Notes: generated from the letters alone by a model not told the origin. Counted from the stretch's first letter, positions 8,838-18,183 are shown. The stretch is 64,000 nucleotides of DNA from Prochlorococcus sp. scB241_528N17 (GCA_000634735.1 JFLG01000077.1:1-64000); one strand, 5' to 3'. A program made the numbers and translations.

Positions 8838-8892
8838 ACAACATTAATTACTTTTATAGGATTATTATTTATCTTATATAAGAATTATATAT

Positions 8893-8920
8893 AGACTAGT
8901 TTATAGTCTCATATGAGACT
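8893..8920 (-). promoter_or_regulatory. AGACT/AGTCT array C, upstream of the small secreted-protein gene
   Basis: On the plus strand this reads AGACT (8893-8897), 7 nt, AGTCT (8905-8909), 6 nt, AGACT (8916-8920). Reading leftward, TATATAAGAT lies at 8880-8871, 14 nt beyond the array, followed by the same AAATA as in array B. The array is about 55-85 bp upstream of the small secreted-protein start, a fair position for an activator or repressor site. Confidence 0.6.
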
Positions 8921-8930
8921 TGCAATACAT

Positions 8931-11375
8931 TTAATTCCTCAATTTAGTGTTAAAACATTTTTCAACATTAGAAATGATATTTGAATGTACTGATGTAATG
9001 TCCGAGTCCAGTAATGTTTTATCTTTATCTCTATAAGATAATCTAAATGTATAACTTACATGATCATCTCCAAATTTAGTATCCTCAAAAACATCAAGTA
9101 AATTTACTTCCTCTAAGAGATTTTTCCCAGTTTTTCTTATTTGTGATGTTATTTCGCTAATTAAAAATTTCTTACTGAAAACAAAATTTATATCCCTTTC
9201 CATTTTAGGAACAATTGGGTATTGCTTATATATTGGAATCCATTTATTTTTTCTTGTACTAGCTCCTAAGAGATTAGAAACATTTATGTTAAATAAATAA
9301 ATTTTTTTTAATGACTTCCTTTCTAATATTAATTTTGGATGTATTTCACCAAAATAACCTGCATCTTTCCCTTCAATAACTAATTTTGCTGTTCTTCCTG
9401 GATGAAGAAAATCAATTGAATCAGTAGGTTTATCATCAATTTTTATGTTCAAAGATGATAAAGCCTCCTTTAACTTTCCTCTGGCCTGAAAATAATTAAG
9501 ATCGTTATCTTTACCCGAATTTATCCATTTGCCAAATTTTTTATTTCCATAAATAGCACCATTCAGAACTTCTTCTTGAATGAACTCATTTTTCTTTTGA
9601 AAAATATTTCCAATTTCAAATATGTAACAACTTGCTTGTCCAGCTTTTATATTACGGTTCACTATCTCCAAATGTTCTTTCCAAATATTATCTCTAAGAC
9701 AGCTTGTTTCTAATAACAAAGGATTAGAAATTTTTATAAGTTTTTCATCATCTTCAGGAACAAGAGAGTAACTTAGTACCTCGTTAAAACCATTTTCTAT
9801 AAAACCATTTTTTACTTTTCTCAATGCCAACTGTTCTGATGACAATTTTCCAGGCTTAATTGGATTAGGAAGTTTTAAATCGAATCTGTCATACCCTATT
9901 AATCTAGCTATTTCTTCAATTAAATCTATTTCTCTTGTTAAATCATGTGATCTATTAGGAATTACTGCTACATCCCAGCCATATTCTTTTTTCTTTAAAG
10001 TACAACCTATGAGTGTTAATTTATCAACTATTTCATTATCAGATAAATTTCTTTTTTCAAATTGATCGTTAATTATTAATGGACCAAGAATTTTATGTAT
10101 TCGATTTCTCCGTAGTTTAATAAATATATCCTCATTACTTAATAAATTTGAAGTATTTATTATTGATGAATTAATAGAAAAATATTCTTCTAAAAGGTTA
10201 ATTGCCCTAGTTACTGCACTTATTGTATTTTTTGATGAAATCCCTTTTTCATACCTGCTACTAGATTCTGTTCTTATGCCAACCGCCTTGGAAGATTTTC
10301 TTATAGTAACTGGATTAAAAACGGCGCCTTCAAGGTAAATAGATGATGTAGTATTACTTACAGAAGTCTCTAAACCGCCTATAACCCCTGCAATAGCAAC
10401 TGGTTTATCACAACAAGTAATAACTGTGATTTTGTCATTTAAGGCATATTCTTTACCATCTAAGCAAATAAGGCTTTCGTTATCCTTGCCTTTTCTTACA
10501 GAGAAATCTTCTGGAGAAACTTTCTTACCAATTAAGTTTGACAGTTTATCTTTATCAAACGCATGCAAAGGTTGACCTTGTTCTAAAAGAATATAATTTG
10601 TCAAATCAACTAGAAGATTAATAGATTTTATACCTGATTTTTCTATACGGTCTCTAAGCCAATTTGGCGATAATTTCTCTCCATTTACTCCATCAATGCA
10701 ACTAATTGTATAAATGCAATTAGATTCTATAGCTTCGGGACAAAGTTTAATTCCCTTAAGTAAATGAATATTATATTTATGGTTTAATTCTGGAAAATTT
10801 AAGGTGGATTCTAAAAGGGCAGAAATTTCACGGGCTATACCTATAACAGACATTCCATCAGGTCTATTAGCTGTAATGGCTAAATCATATATAAAATCAT
10901 TTAATTGAAGCAATTCAGACCCTGGAGTGCCCAATTCATGTTTTAGGGCCAAACTTTCATCAATGATCTCTATCCCTTCGCTAGAGTCCTCTAAACCAAG
11001 TTCCTGCAGTGAACATATCATTCCTTCACTAATGACACCTCTAATTTCACTTTTTTTAATATTTAAATCAACTGCATTTAATTTCGCGCCGACAGTGGCA
11101 ACATAGACATAAATATTTGGTTTAATATTGCTCGCACCACAGATAATTTGTAAATTCCTTGAATTACCAATATCGACTTGGCAAATAGAAAGTTTGTCAG
11201 ATCCATCGTGTTTTAAAACAGATAATACCTTACCTAAAACAACACCATTTACATTTTTTGAACAATCTTCTAATGATTCAACCTCAAATCCACCAATAGA
11301 CAATTTCTCAGAGAGATCTTCAGGAGTAGAAGTAATTTCTACTAAATTTTTCAACCAATTTTGAGAAACTTTCAT
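8931..11375 (-). CDS. pheT: Phenylalanyl-tRNA synthetase beta subunit
   Basis: PheT forms an alpha2-beta2 enzyme with PheS and charges tRNA-Phe. The 814 residues show the N-terminal tRNA-binding domain (about 40-150, containing GKVLSVLKHDGSDKLSICQVD), the B3/B4 editing region (GIRTESSSRYEKG), the B5 domain, the catalytic-like core and the C-terminal anticodon-binding FDX-ACB fold (KQYPIVPKMERDINFVF). The length is normal. The start ATG 11375 matches the conserved MKVSQNWLKNLV. It is divergent from rpmG. pheS is not in the window, which is common in this genus. Confidence 0.97.
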   Translation of the reverse strand: MKVSQNWLKNLVEITSTPEDLSEKLSIGGFEVESLEDCSKNVNGVVLGKVLSVLKHDGSDKLSICQVDIGNSRNLQIICGASNIKPNIYVYVATVGAKLNAVDLNIKKSEIRGVISEGMICSLQELGLEDSSEGIEIIDESLALKHELGTPGSELLQLNDFIYDLAITANRPDGMSVIGIAREISALLESTLNFPELNHKYNIHLLKGIKLCPEAIESNCIYTISCIDGVNGEKLSPNWLRDRIEKSGIKSINLLVDLTNYILLEQGQPLHAFDKDKLSNLIGKKVSPEDFSVRKGKDNESLICLDGKEYALNDKITVITCCDKPVAIAGVIGGLETSVSNTTSSIYLEGAVFNPVTIRKSSKAVGIRTESSSRYEKGISSKNTISAVTRAINLLEEYFSINSSIINTSNLLSNEDIFIKLRRNRIHKILGPLIINDQFEKRNLSDNEIVDKLTLIGCTLKKKEYGWDVAVIPNRSHDLTREIDLIEEIARLIGYDRFDLKLPNPIKPGKLSSEQLALRKVKNGFIENGFNEVLSYSLVPEDDEKLIKISNPLLLETSCLRDNIWKEHLEIVNRNIKAGQASCYIFEIGNIFQKKNEFIQEEVLNGAIYGNKKFGKWINSGKDNDLNYFQARGKLKEALSSLNIKIDDKPTDSIDFLHPGRTAKLVIEGKDAGYFGEIHPKLILERKSLKKIYLFNINVSNLLGASTRKNKWIPIYKQYPIVPKMERDINFVFSKKFLISEITSQIRKTGKNLLEEVNLLDVFEDTKFGDDHVSYTFRLSYRDKDKTLLDSDITSVHSNIISNVEKCFNTKLRN

Positions 11376-11476
11376 AAATATTTTTTAATCAATGATGAAA
11401 AAAGAAATGGGTATATCTTCAAAAAAGTTTGTTGAAGATGTACAATAGAAAATTATACAATAAAGTATTAATTAAA

Positions 11477-11671
11477 ATGGCCAAAAAAGGGACAAGAGTT
11501 GTAGTGACCCTGGAATGTACTGAAGCTAGGACAAGCACAGATCCTAAGAGATCTAATGGTGTCTCAAGATATACTACTGAAAAGAATCGTAGAAATACAA
11601 CCGAAAGATTAGAACTAAAAAAGTTTAATCCTCATTTAAACAGAATGACAATTCACAAAGAAATTAAGTAA
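11477..11671 (+). CDS. rpmG: 50S ribosomal protein L33
   Basis: A basic 64-residue protein starting [17 protein letters not shown], typical of cyanobacterial and plastid L33. The reading frame is open further upstream (to 11429), but ATG 11477 gives the family's N-terminus. rpsR follows after 17 bp and the RNB nuclease after that, giving a translation and RNA-processing operon. Confidence 0.96.
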   Translation: MAKKGTRVVVTLECTEARTSTDPKRSNGVSRYTTEKNRRNTTERLELKKFNPHLNRMTIHKEIK

Positions 11672-11688
11672 TCAAATCAAATTAAATC

Positions 11689-11910
11689 ATGCCAAATTCA
11701 ATTTTTAAAAAACAATTATCACCTATCAAACCAGGAGAACCTATTGACTATAAGGATGTAGAACTTCTAAAAAAATTCATAACTGAGAGGGGCAAAATCC
11801 TACCAAGAAGAATGACAGGTTTAACCTCTAAGCAACAAAGGGATCTCACATTAGCTGTTAAGAGAGCCAGAATTGTAGCTCTTTTACCCTTTGTAAATCC
11901 TGAAGGATAA
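11689..11910 (+). CDS. rpsR: 30S ribosomal protein S18
   Basis: A 73-residue S18 with the conserved core [20 protein letters not shown] and the [11 protein letters not shown] segment. It binds S6 and 16S rRNA in the platform of the 30S subunit. It sits between rpmG and an RNB-domain nuclease on the same strand, and the gap to the nuclease is 45 bp. Confidence 0.97.
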   Translation: MPNSIFKKQLSPIKPGEPIDYKDVELLKKFITERGKILPRRMTGLTSKQQRDLTLAVKRARIVALLPFVNPEG

Positions 11911-11955
11911 TTTCATATTTAATATTGTTGGCACTATAATTAATATTTCAAATAT

Positions 11956-13140
11956 TTGAAAGATTTAACTGATTTAAAAACATATATTATTGACTCTGAT
12001 GATCCACATGAGGTTGATGACGCTATTTCATTAGAAATAAAAGAAGGAAATAAAAAAAATTTATGGATACATATTAGTAATCCATGCAAACTCTTTTTGC
12101 ATGACTCTAATGTTGATTTAAATGCTAGAAAGAGAAATAGCAGTTTATATTTAATTGATAAATATGTTCCAATGCTTCCTAAGGATATTCTTGAAAAGGC
12201 AAATCTAGCTCAAAATAAAGTTTCAGAAACTATTAGTGCAGCAATAGAATTCAATGACGATGGATCAATAAATAAATATGAAATAACTGAAGCAATAATA
12301 AAACCAAAATATCAATTAACATATGAAGATGCAAATGAAATATTAGAAATAGAACCCAAAGAAGAAATAGAATTAATTGAGATTAAAAATTTATTAGAAA
12401 AAAGTATTACATTCAGAAAGAAACAAGGAGCAATTATTTTTGAAAGTCCTAATAATAAAATTAAATTATATGAGGATAAGATTATACTAACTAAATTAGA
12501 GAAAACAATATCACAAATTATAGTTGCAGAATCAATGATATTAATGGGTTACGTAACAAGTTTATTTATAGATAAATATGATTTAGCAGCTGCATTTAGG
12601 ATTCAAAAAATAAACTGCAATCCATCTGAAATACTCAATAGATACAATGATAGTGATATTAAATATATAATATTAAAACAATATATGGGAAGAAGTTACA
12701 TCACTACTAAGCCGGGAATTCATGAATCATTAGGCCTTAAAATGTATGTACAATGTACATCACCATTAAGAAGATATCTTGATTTAATTATACAAAGGCA
12801 AGTCTATAATAAAATTAATAATTACGAAGTTCTAAGTAAAGATTCAGTCTCTAAGATTATTGATTATTCAAAAAATAGACAATCAGAGAATAATAATATA
12901 TTTAAAAATGATAAATTTAAGTATTTAAAATTATTTTTTAAGAATGAAAAAAAACCTTTTTATAAAATAATATTCGTTAAGTGGATTAATAATAAAAAAA
13001 ATATTGCTTTGGTTTATTTTCCTGATTATTCACTAGAAATACTTATTACTCTTTTTGTATCAATAGAAATATATAGTAATAAAATATATAAAGTTAAATA
13101 TATTATAAATGATAGTAATCTTTTAGAATTTATTTATTAA
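11956..13140 (+). CDS. Minimal RNB-domain exoribonuclease (RNase II/R type)
   Basis: This is a 394-residue protein with a TTG start at 11956. The RNB catalytic motif lies right at the N-terminus: IIDSDDPHEVDDAI gives metal-binding residues D13, E19 (D in most family members), D21 and D22. Further family features follow, such as WIHISNP and, near the end of the domain, YVQCTSPLRRYLDL with its RNA-binding arginine. The cold-shock domains of RNase II/R are absent, so this is a stripped-down 3'-5' exonuclease. Lys/Asn enrichment is high at the C-terminus. It probably shares a transcript with rpmG-rpsR, and the other RNB-like gene in the window (27777) lacks these residues. Confidence 0.88.
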   Translation: MKDLTDLKTYIIDSDDPHEVDDAISLEIKEGNKKNLWIHISNPCKLFLHDSNVDLNARKRNSSLYLIDKYVPMLPKDILEKANLAQNKVSETISAAIEFNDDGSINKYEITEAIIKPKYQLTYEDANEILEIEPKEEIELIEIKNLLEKSITFRKKQGAIIFESPNNKIKLYEDKIILTKLEKTISQIIVAESMILMGYVTSLFIDKYDLAAAFRIQKINCNPSEILNRYNDSDIKYIILKQYMGRSYITTKPGIHESLGLKMYVQCTSPLRRYLDLIIQRQVYNKINNYEVLSKDSVSKIIDYSKNRQSENNNIFKNDKFKYLKLFFKNEKKPFYKIIFVKWINNKKNIALVYFPDYSLEILITLFVSIEIYSNKIYKVKYIINDSNLLEFIY

Positions 13141-13208
13141 TAAGATATTAAATATAATGGGTTGTTATTAGTTTAAAAAATATCTGTTAGTATTAATAAA
13201 AAAGCTTT

Positions 13209-14753
13209 ATGACTTTTGTCATTACTACACCTTTATACTATGTTAATGATAAACCTCATTTAGGAAGTGTATATACAACAATAATTTGTGACTCAATAGC
13301 TAGGTATAAAAGGCTTGCAGGAGAAGATGTTATTTTCATCACTGGTGTTGATGAACATGGTTTAAAAATACAGAGAACAGCTAATAAAAAGGGTATTGAA
13401 CCAAAATCACATTGTGATGAAATCTCAGAAGTCTTTAATTGTAATTGGAAAGATTGGAATATATCCTTTGACAAATTTATAAGAACAAGCTCAAAAAATC
13501 ATGAATTTGTTGTTAATGAATTTTATGAAAGAGTAAAAGCATCAGATGATATCTATATGGGAGTTCAAAAGGGTTGGTATTGTGTAGGTTGTGAAGAATT
13601 TAAAGATAATCCAGAAAACTCATCAACATACAAGTGTCCAATACATCAAAAAAATCTAGAATGGAAAAATGAAGAGAATCTCTTTTTTAGGCTTTCAAAA
13701 TATCAAAAAGAAATCGAGAATATAATCAACGAACCTTCTTTTATAGAGCCATTAGAAAGAAAGAATGAAATTATAAATTTTGTTTCTAGAGGTTTAAAGG
13801 ATTTTTCAATTTCAAGAACAAATGTTACATGGGGAATTCCGGTCCCTGGTTACGATAACCATACCTTTTATGTGTGGTTTGATGCTTTACTTGGATATGT
13901 AAGTGCCATTAGTTCTGATGCGACAGAACATTCATTGGAAAAATCAATTAATGGAGGATGGCCAGCTGATGTTCATTTAATTGGTAAAGATATTCTGAGA
14001 TTCCATGCTGTATATTGGCCTGCAATGCTCATTTCTGCCAAAATGAAAGTTCCTAAAAAGGTTTTTGGGCACGGGTTTCTTACAAGAGAGGGGCAAAAAA
14101 TGGGTAAAAGCTTAGGAAATGTACTCGACCCTGATTTATTGCTTACAAAATATGGAAATGATCCTGTAAGGTGGTACCTCATTAAAGATATATCACTAGG
14201 AAATGATGGCGATTTTCAAGATAAAAGATTTGTTGACATCATCAATAATGACTTAGCTAATACAATTGGTAATTTATTAAATAGAACATCATCTATGTCT
14301 AGAAAATGGTTTGATAATAAAGTGCCAAATAATGAAAAAATTTTAAATGAAAATAAATTACAGAATTTTGCAAAAATTGCAGTTGATAACTATATTTTTA
14401 ATTTTGATAACTACAAATTAGATCTTGCCGCTAATGAAATACTTACCCTAGCAATTAATACAAATTTGTATTTGAATGATAATCAGCCATGGCTGCTAAT
14501 AAAAGAGAAAGAGAATCTACCTGTAGTTAAAGAAATAATTTATAACGTTTTAGAAAGTACCCGAATAATAGGCTTATTATTACTACCTTTATTGCCCGAA
14601 TTATCTACAAAAATTAATGAACAACTTGGTTCTATATACAGAGAGGAAATTCCTTGGAAAAAACAATTAATTTGGGGATTATTAGTTAGCAACTCAAGTC
14701 TTCCTAAACCCACTCCAATCATAAATAAACTTGAGTATGAGCAAAAATTATAG
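13209..14753 (+). CDS. metG: Methionyl-tRNA synthetase
   Basis: A class I synthetase of 514 residues. HLGS within TTPLYYVNDKPHLGSVY is the HIGH-box equivalent, KMGKSLGN is the KMSKS loop, and a Cys knuckle (YCVGCEEF with KCPIHQ) lies in the connective peptide. It lacks the C-terminal EMAP-like extension found in some bacteria, consistent with the short cyanobacterial form. Its last 17 bp overlap the start of the following lipoprotein gene, which suggests coupled translation. Confidence 0.97.
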   Translation: MTFVITTPLYYVNDKPHLGSVYTTIICDSIARYKRLAGEDVIFITGVDEHGLKIQRTANKKGIEPKSHCDEISEVFNCNWKDWNISFDKFIRTSSKNHEFVVNEFYERVKASDDIYMGVQKGWYCVGCEEFKDNPENSSTYKCPIHQKNLEWKNEENLFFRLSKYQKEIENIINEPSFIEPLERKNEIINFVSRGLKDFSISRTNVTWGIPVPGYDNHTFYVWFDALLGYVSAISSDATEHSLEKSINGGWPADVHLIGKDILRFHAVYWPAMLISAKMKVPKKVFGHGFLTREGQKMGKSLGNVLDPDLLLTKYGNDPVRWYLIKDISLGNDGDFQDKRFVDIINNDLANTIGNLLNRTSSMSRKWFDNKVPNNEKILNENKLQNFAKIAVDNYIFNFDNYKLDLAANEILTLAINTNLYLNDNQPWLLIKEKENLPVVKEIIYNVLESTRIIGLLLLPLLPELSTKINEQLGSIYREEIPWKKQLIWGLLVSNSSLPKPTPIINKLEYEQKL

Positions 14754-15360
14754 ATTAATAATTTTCCTTCCATTATTTATGCTTGGTTGCGCCCCAAATG
14801 TAATTGATGAAAATAAAGTTATACAAAAAATAGACAGTTTAGATATGACCATTTTCTCTAAAAGTGGAGATAAAATATATTCTATTACCAGTCCAAATTC
14901 AAGTTATGACAATATTGAATTAAAATTCGAATTAAAAAAACCTATTATTAATATTCTTAATGGGAAAGAAACTAAATATATTATTAGTTCAGAAGAATCT
15001 ACATTATCGGACAACAATAAACTCTTGAAATTGAAAGGTAATGTTAAATTAAAAACTTTAAAAAATAATGAGGATATCTTAAATGCTGATAATTTTATTT
15101 GGAATATAGAAAATACTAACTATCTATTAGAGGGAAATATAAGATTTGAAAATCAAAATATCATCTTAAATTCAGGAAAAGCCATATTGGGTTCAGATAA
15201 CATAATTGAATTTTTTAATCCAGTAAAATATATAATTAAAAATGAAAATAACGAAAATAAATATGAAATAAACTCAGAAAATGCTTTCTATAATTTAAAT
15301 ACTGAATCAGTAAGCTTTAAAGCAAAAGATAAAAGAGTTAAATCAATAATATATTTTTAA
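14737..15360 (+). CDS. LptC-like lipoprotein (LPS export)
   Basis: The ATG at 14737 is preferred to a TTG at 14731. The N-terminus is a lipoprotein signal (hydrophobic stretch, then LFMLGC lipobox with the lipid cysteine at residue 18). The rest is beta-rich with repeated strand-turn patterns (KLKGNVKLKTL, YLLEGNIRF), as in LptC/LptA-type proteins that carry LPS across the periplasm. The gene overlaps metG at the start and the convergent CCB-type gene at its end by 4 bp. Sequence identity across the family is low, so LptC is my best reading rather than a firm match. Confidence 0.7.
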   Translation: MSKNYRLIIFLPLFMLGCAPNVIDENKVIQKIDSLDMTIFSKSGDKIYSITSPNSSYDNIELKFELKKPIINILNGKETKYIISSEESTLSDNNKLLKLKGNVKLKTLKNNEDILNADNFIWNIENTNYLLEGNIRFENQNIILNSGKAILGSDNIIEFFNPVKYIIKNENNENKYEINSENAFYNLNTESVSFKAKDKRVKSIIYF

Positions 15361-15983
15361 ATTTTATTTTTTGAGAAAATATTATTAATTTTTTTGGACC
15401 AGTTTTTAATCCATTGTTCATCGGACTTAGTAAAACACTTTGCACTCCAGCCTCCAATCAATATAAAAGCCTTATTATTTATAGGTACAACTAAAATAGA
15501 TGGAATTTCAGCACAAAAATTAAAAAATTCATCTCTTCCAGGATAAAATTTAGTGTTTGCCAATGATATTAATTTCATATCTTTAATAGATCTCAGACAA
15601 GTTTCCCCAGGTTTAAAATCATTACTTGAAGTGATCCCCCTCCTCAATATATTAACGCCATCATTATGGATTAATATTGCTGCTGCTGCTGTAGAAGTTA
15701 ATATCGCTTCAGAACCCCATGCAAGTTCATCAATAACTTCATCCGGCATGTTTCTATCGAAGAGAAACTTATTTTCTCCTTTTAAAACAGCTTTCTCACC
15801 AGCTATAGGTTGGAATTGTTTAAATAAAAAACCTATCAAAATAATAATTAACGAAGCTATTGCAGCTAAAACTTGTGCTCTTTCAAGCTCAGGAGTGATT
15901 GTTTCTATTGAAATGAAATTTGCTATCTGAAAAATAAAGAGTATTACACCGACTGAAATTAATGATTTCCCATTGAATCCCAT
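15357..15983 (-). CDS. Cofactor assembly of complex C subunit B family protein
   Basis: A 208-residue membrane protein: two hydrophobic segments at about 10-28 and 37-56, then a soluble domain. The order of features (FKQFQPIAGEKAVLKG, then ELAWGSEAILTSTAAAAILI, then a C-terminal WSAKCFTKSDEQWI) fits the CCB2/CCB4 family needed to attach heme ci covalently to cytochrome b6. The assignment rests on these features and on cyanobacterial context, not on a catalytic motif. It converges on the LptC-like gene with a 4-bp overlap. Confidence 0.75.
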   Translation of the reverse strand: MGFNGKSLISVGVILFIFQIANFISIETITPELERAQVLAAIASLIIILIGFLFKQFQPIAGEKAVLKGENKFLFDRNMPDEVIDELAWGSEAILTSTAAAAILIHNDGVNILRRGITSSNDFKPGETCLRSIKDMKLISLANTKFYPGRDEFFNFCAEIPSILVVPINNKAFILIGGWSAKCFTKSDEQWIKNWSKKINNIFSKNKI

Positions 15984-16094
15984 ATTTTAAATATGTTATA
16001 TCTAATTAGATTATCCAAATATTATATTGTTTAGTACATTTATAATTACTCAAACATATGGTTTTTAATATATAATTAACCAAAACCTCTCAAA

Positions 16095-16406
16095 ATGAAC
16101 CTAAACATCAATAAATATATATTTTCCCTTATCTTTACTGGCATTATTTTAATTCTTATCCCTTCGACTACATACGCAAATGAAATTAGTAGTATAAATA
16201 AATATTTAGGTATTACTCAACAGAAGACTGTTATTAATTACGAAAAAAGTCAGCCCTCATCTATTGACAACCCTGTAGTGGATCCAAATTTTAACACTAT
16301 GAGATCAAAAGATACTGAGAGTTCAACTGCTACATATATAGTTATAGGTTTGTTAATCGCCGCCACAATTATTCCTTTAGCAACATGGTGGTATTTCTCT
16401 AAATAA
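16095..16406 (+). CDS. Exported hypothetical protein with a C-terminal membrane anchor
   Basis: A 103-residue protein with a hydrophobic signal at about 9-27 (cleavage plausible after STTYA), a polar mature region and a C-terminal transmembrane segment (YIVIGLLIAATIIPLATWW) ending in YFSK. The topology suggests a small thylakoid- or inner-membrane protein with a lumenal or periplasmic domain of about 45 residues. No family is recognised. cobU begins 10 bp after its stop, so they may share a transcript. Confidence 0.65.
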   Translation: MNLNINKYIFSLIFTGIILILIPSTTYANEISSINKYLGITQQKTVINYEKSQPSSIDNPVVDPNFNTMRSKDTESSTATYIVIGLLIAATIIPLATWWYFSK

Positions 16407-16416
16407 TAGAGAATTT

Positions 16417-16977
16417 ATGAATTCCGTGGATTTAAGTATTAGTGAATATTCATCTTATATAGTTTTTATTACAGGGGGGACAAAGAGTGGTAAAAGTGAA
16501 TTCGCTGAGCATCTTGCAAAGGAGGTAAAAGACTTATCATATATTGCCTTATCTGAAAACAATTTGGATGATAAAGAATGGCAAAATAAAATTAATATAC
16601 ATCGAAAAAGAAGGCCAAAAGATTGGAAATTAATAGAAACGACAGATCTATTAAAAACATTAAGGCAAGAAAAAGGTTCATTATTAATAGATTCTATTGG
16701 CGGATTCGTTATGAAAAGTATTGGCAAGGAACAAAATGAATGGTCAACAAAAATGCATTCACTTATAAGTCTCTTAATGAAAAGAAAAAGCATAACAATT
16801 ATTGTTGGAGAACAAGTAGGTTGGAGTTTGGTCTCTGAATATAAAATTGGTAATAAATATATTGAAAGAATCGGCGAACTTCAAAAGAGAATAACCAAAA
16901 TATCAAAAGATAATTGGTTGGCTATAAACGGCAGAGCGATCAAAATAGATGAAATAAGTATTGAAATACCTACTTAA
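16417..16977 (+). CDS. cobU: Adenosylcobinamide kinase / adenosylcobinamide-phosphate guanylyltransferase
   Basis: CobU phosphorylates adenosylcobinamide and then adds GMP, late in cobalamin nucleotide-loop assembly. The 186 residues carry the P-loop GGTKSGKS near residue 20, the family block IHRKRRPKDWKLIE (Arg/Trp and catalytic histidine region) and the DSIGGFV segment. Length is normal. trmL starts 2 bp after the stop. Together with cobN and metH this shows active cobalamin synthesis and use. Confidence 0.93.
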   Translation: MNSVDLSISEYSSYIVFITGGTKSGKSEFAEHLAKEVKDLSYIALSENNLDDKEWQNKINIHRKRRPKDWKLIETTDLLKTLRQEKGSLLIDSIGGFVMKSIGKEQNEWSTKMHSLISLLMKRKSITIIVGEQVGWSLVSEYKIGNKYIERIGELQKRITKISKDNWLAINGRAIKIDEISIEIPT

Positions 16978-16979
16978 AA

Positions 16980-17462
16980 TTGGAAGTCACTCTTTTTGAA
17001 CCTAGAATCCCACAAAATACTGGTAATATTGCCAGAACATGTGCTGCATTTAATATACCTTTAAATCTAATAGAGCCCTTGGGTTTTAAGCTAGAAGATA
17101 AATATTTAAAAAGAGCAGGTTTAGACTATTGGCCTCTAGTTACTGTAAATCAATATAAGAATTTTGATAAATTTTTAGAGTCAAAATCAACAAAAAGAAT
17201 AATTTCCTTTAGTAAAAAAAATGGATTATATTTGAAAGATTTTAAATTTAAGCAAGATGATATTTTGCTATTTGGGAGAGAAGATTCAGGATTACCCGAT
17301 TCCATTATTGATAAAGCCGACTTTTTAATATCAATATTTATGCCGAATATACAGACTGGAAACAATGATCAAAAAGGTGTTAGAAGTCTAAACCTTTCTG
17401 TAGCATGCGGAATTGCAATATATGAGGCCCACAAACAAATAAATTTTCAAAATGGTAATTAA
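16980..17462 (+). CDS. trmL: tRNA (cytidine(34)-2'-O)-methyltransferase, SPOUT family
   Basis: A 160-residue SPOUT methyltransferase that modifies the wobble base of certain tRNAs. The N-terminus after the TTG start (16980) is the family signature: LFEPRIPQNTGNIART. LFGREDSGLP and the C-terminal RSLNLSVACGIAIYEA form the trefoil-knot AdoMet site. No ATG in frame gives a full N-terminus, so TTG is the start. It is 2 bp after cobU and 29 bp before the tRNA-Met gene. Confidence 0.93.
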   Translation: MEVTLFEPRIPQNTGNIARTCAAFNIPLNLIEPLGFKLEDKYLKRAGLDYWPLVTVNQYKNFDKFLESKSTKRIISFSKKNGLYLKDFKFKQDDILLFGREDSGLPDSIIDKADFLISIFMPNIQTGNNDQKGVRSLNLSVACGIAIYEAHKQINFQNGN

Positions 17463-17491
17463 GTACAACCAATGCCTTACAATATTCCCAT

Positions 17492-17565
<74 letters not shown>

Positions 17566-17632
17566 TTTTAAATACTTTTCAATTGAAGAACATAGGTGAA
17601 ATTTTAATTTAATTAAACTAATAAGGACAATA

Positions 17633-17920
17633 ATGTTTAATTCACTCGGCACAGTCTTAGATTCAAAAAAATCTAAAACAAAATATCCTGAAGCAAGAGT
17701 TATAGTTCTTGATGACTATTTTAATACTTTTCAGCATGTTGCAAATTGTCTTCTAACAATAATCCCGAACATGAGCGAACGAAGGGCATGGGATCTAACC
17801 ATCAAAGTTGACAAGACAGGATCTGCAGAAGTATGGAGAGGTAATCTTGAACAGGCAGAGCTATATCATGAGCAACTATTCAGCAAGGGATTAACAATGG
17901 CTCCAATTGAGAGAACATAA
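17633..17920 (+). CDS. clpS: ATP-dependent Clp protease adaptor ClpS
   Basis: ClpS recognises N-degron substrates and delivers them to ClpAP/ClpCP. The 95 residues contain the N-end binding motif VIVLDDYFNTFQHV and the EVWRGNLEQAELYHEQL segment with the ClpA/C-binding surface. Length and order are normal. It follows the tRNA and is 11 bp before the DUF1651 gene. Confidence 0.94.
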   Translation: MFNSLGTVLDSKKSKTKYPEARVIVLDDYFNTFQHVANCLLTIIPNMSERRAWDLTIKVDKTGSAEVWRGNLEQAELYHEQLFSKGLTMAPIERT

Positions 17921-17931
17921 AATAAGTAAGA

Positions 17932-18183
17932 TTGACAGAAAATTTTTGGCTTATAAATTCGAATCGTTCAAGGGTTAAAAGGTTTTCAAAGAATAATCAA
18001 AATAAAGATAAATTTTTTGAATATATTTTTATTGACTCTGGAAGAATTCTTGGTGTTTTAGGAAAAGAACCACCTCTTATGACAACCAGAGAAGAACTTA
18101 AAGTTGATAAAGCTAGAGATGAATGGAGAAAGTTAATCGCTCAAGGTTGGAGGAGAACCAAACCAGTTTGGGAAGACTATTAG
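17932..18183 (+). CDS. DUF1651 family protein
   Basis: An 83-residue protein with a TTG start that matches the DUF1651 pattern: FWLINSNRSRVKRF at the N-terminus and a C-terminal REEWRKLIAQGWRR-like block (here RDEWRKLIAQGWRRTKPVW). The family occurs almost only in marine picocyanobacteria, in multiple copies, with no known function. It lies 11 bp after clpS and may share its transcript. Confidence 0.85.
   Translation: MTENFWLINSNRSRVKRFSKNNQNKDKFFEYIFIDSGRILGVLGKEPPLMTTREELKVDKARDEWRKLIAQGWRRTKPVWEDY

Noticed and set aside
9000..11375. Alternative ORFs on the plus strand opposite pheT
   Set aside because: All are antisense to pheT, which has all its expected domains.
15553..15930. Rightward 125-codon ORF opposite the CCB-type gene
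   Set aside because: The leftward gene 15357-15983 has the family features and normal codon usage. The rightward ORF shows no motif.
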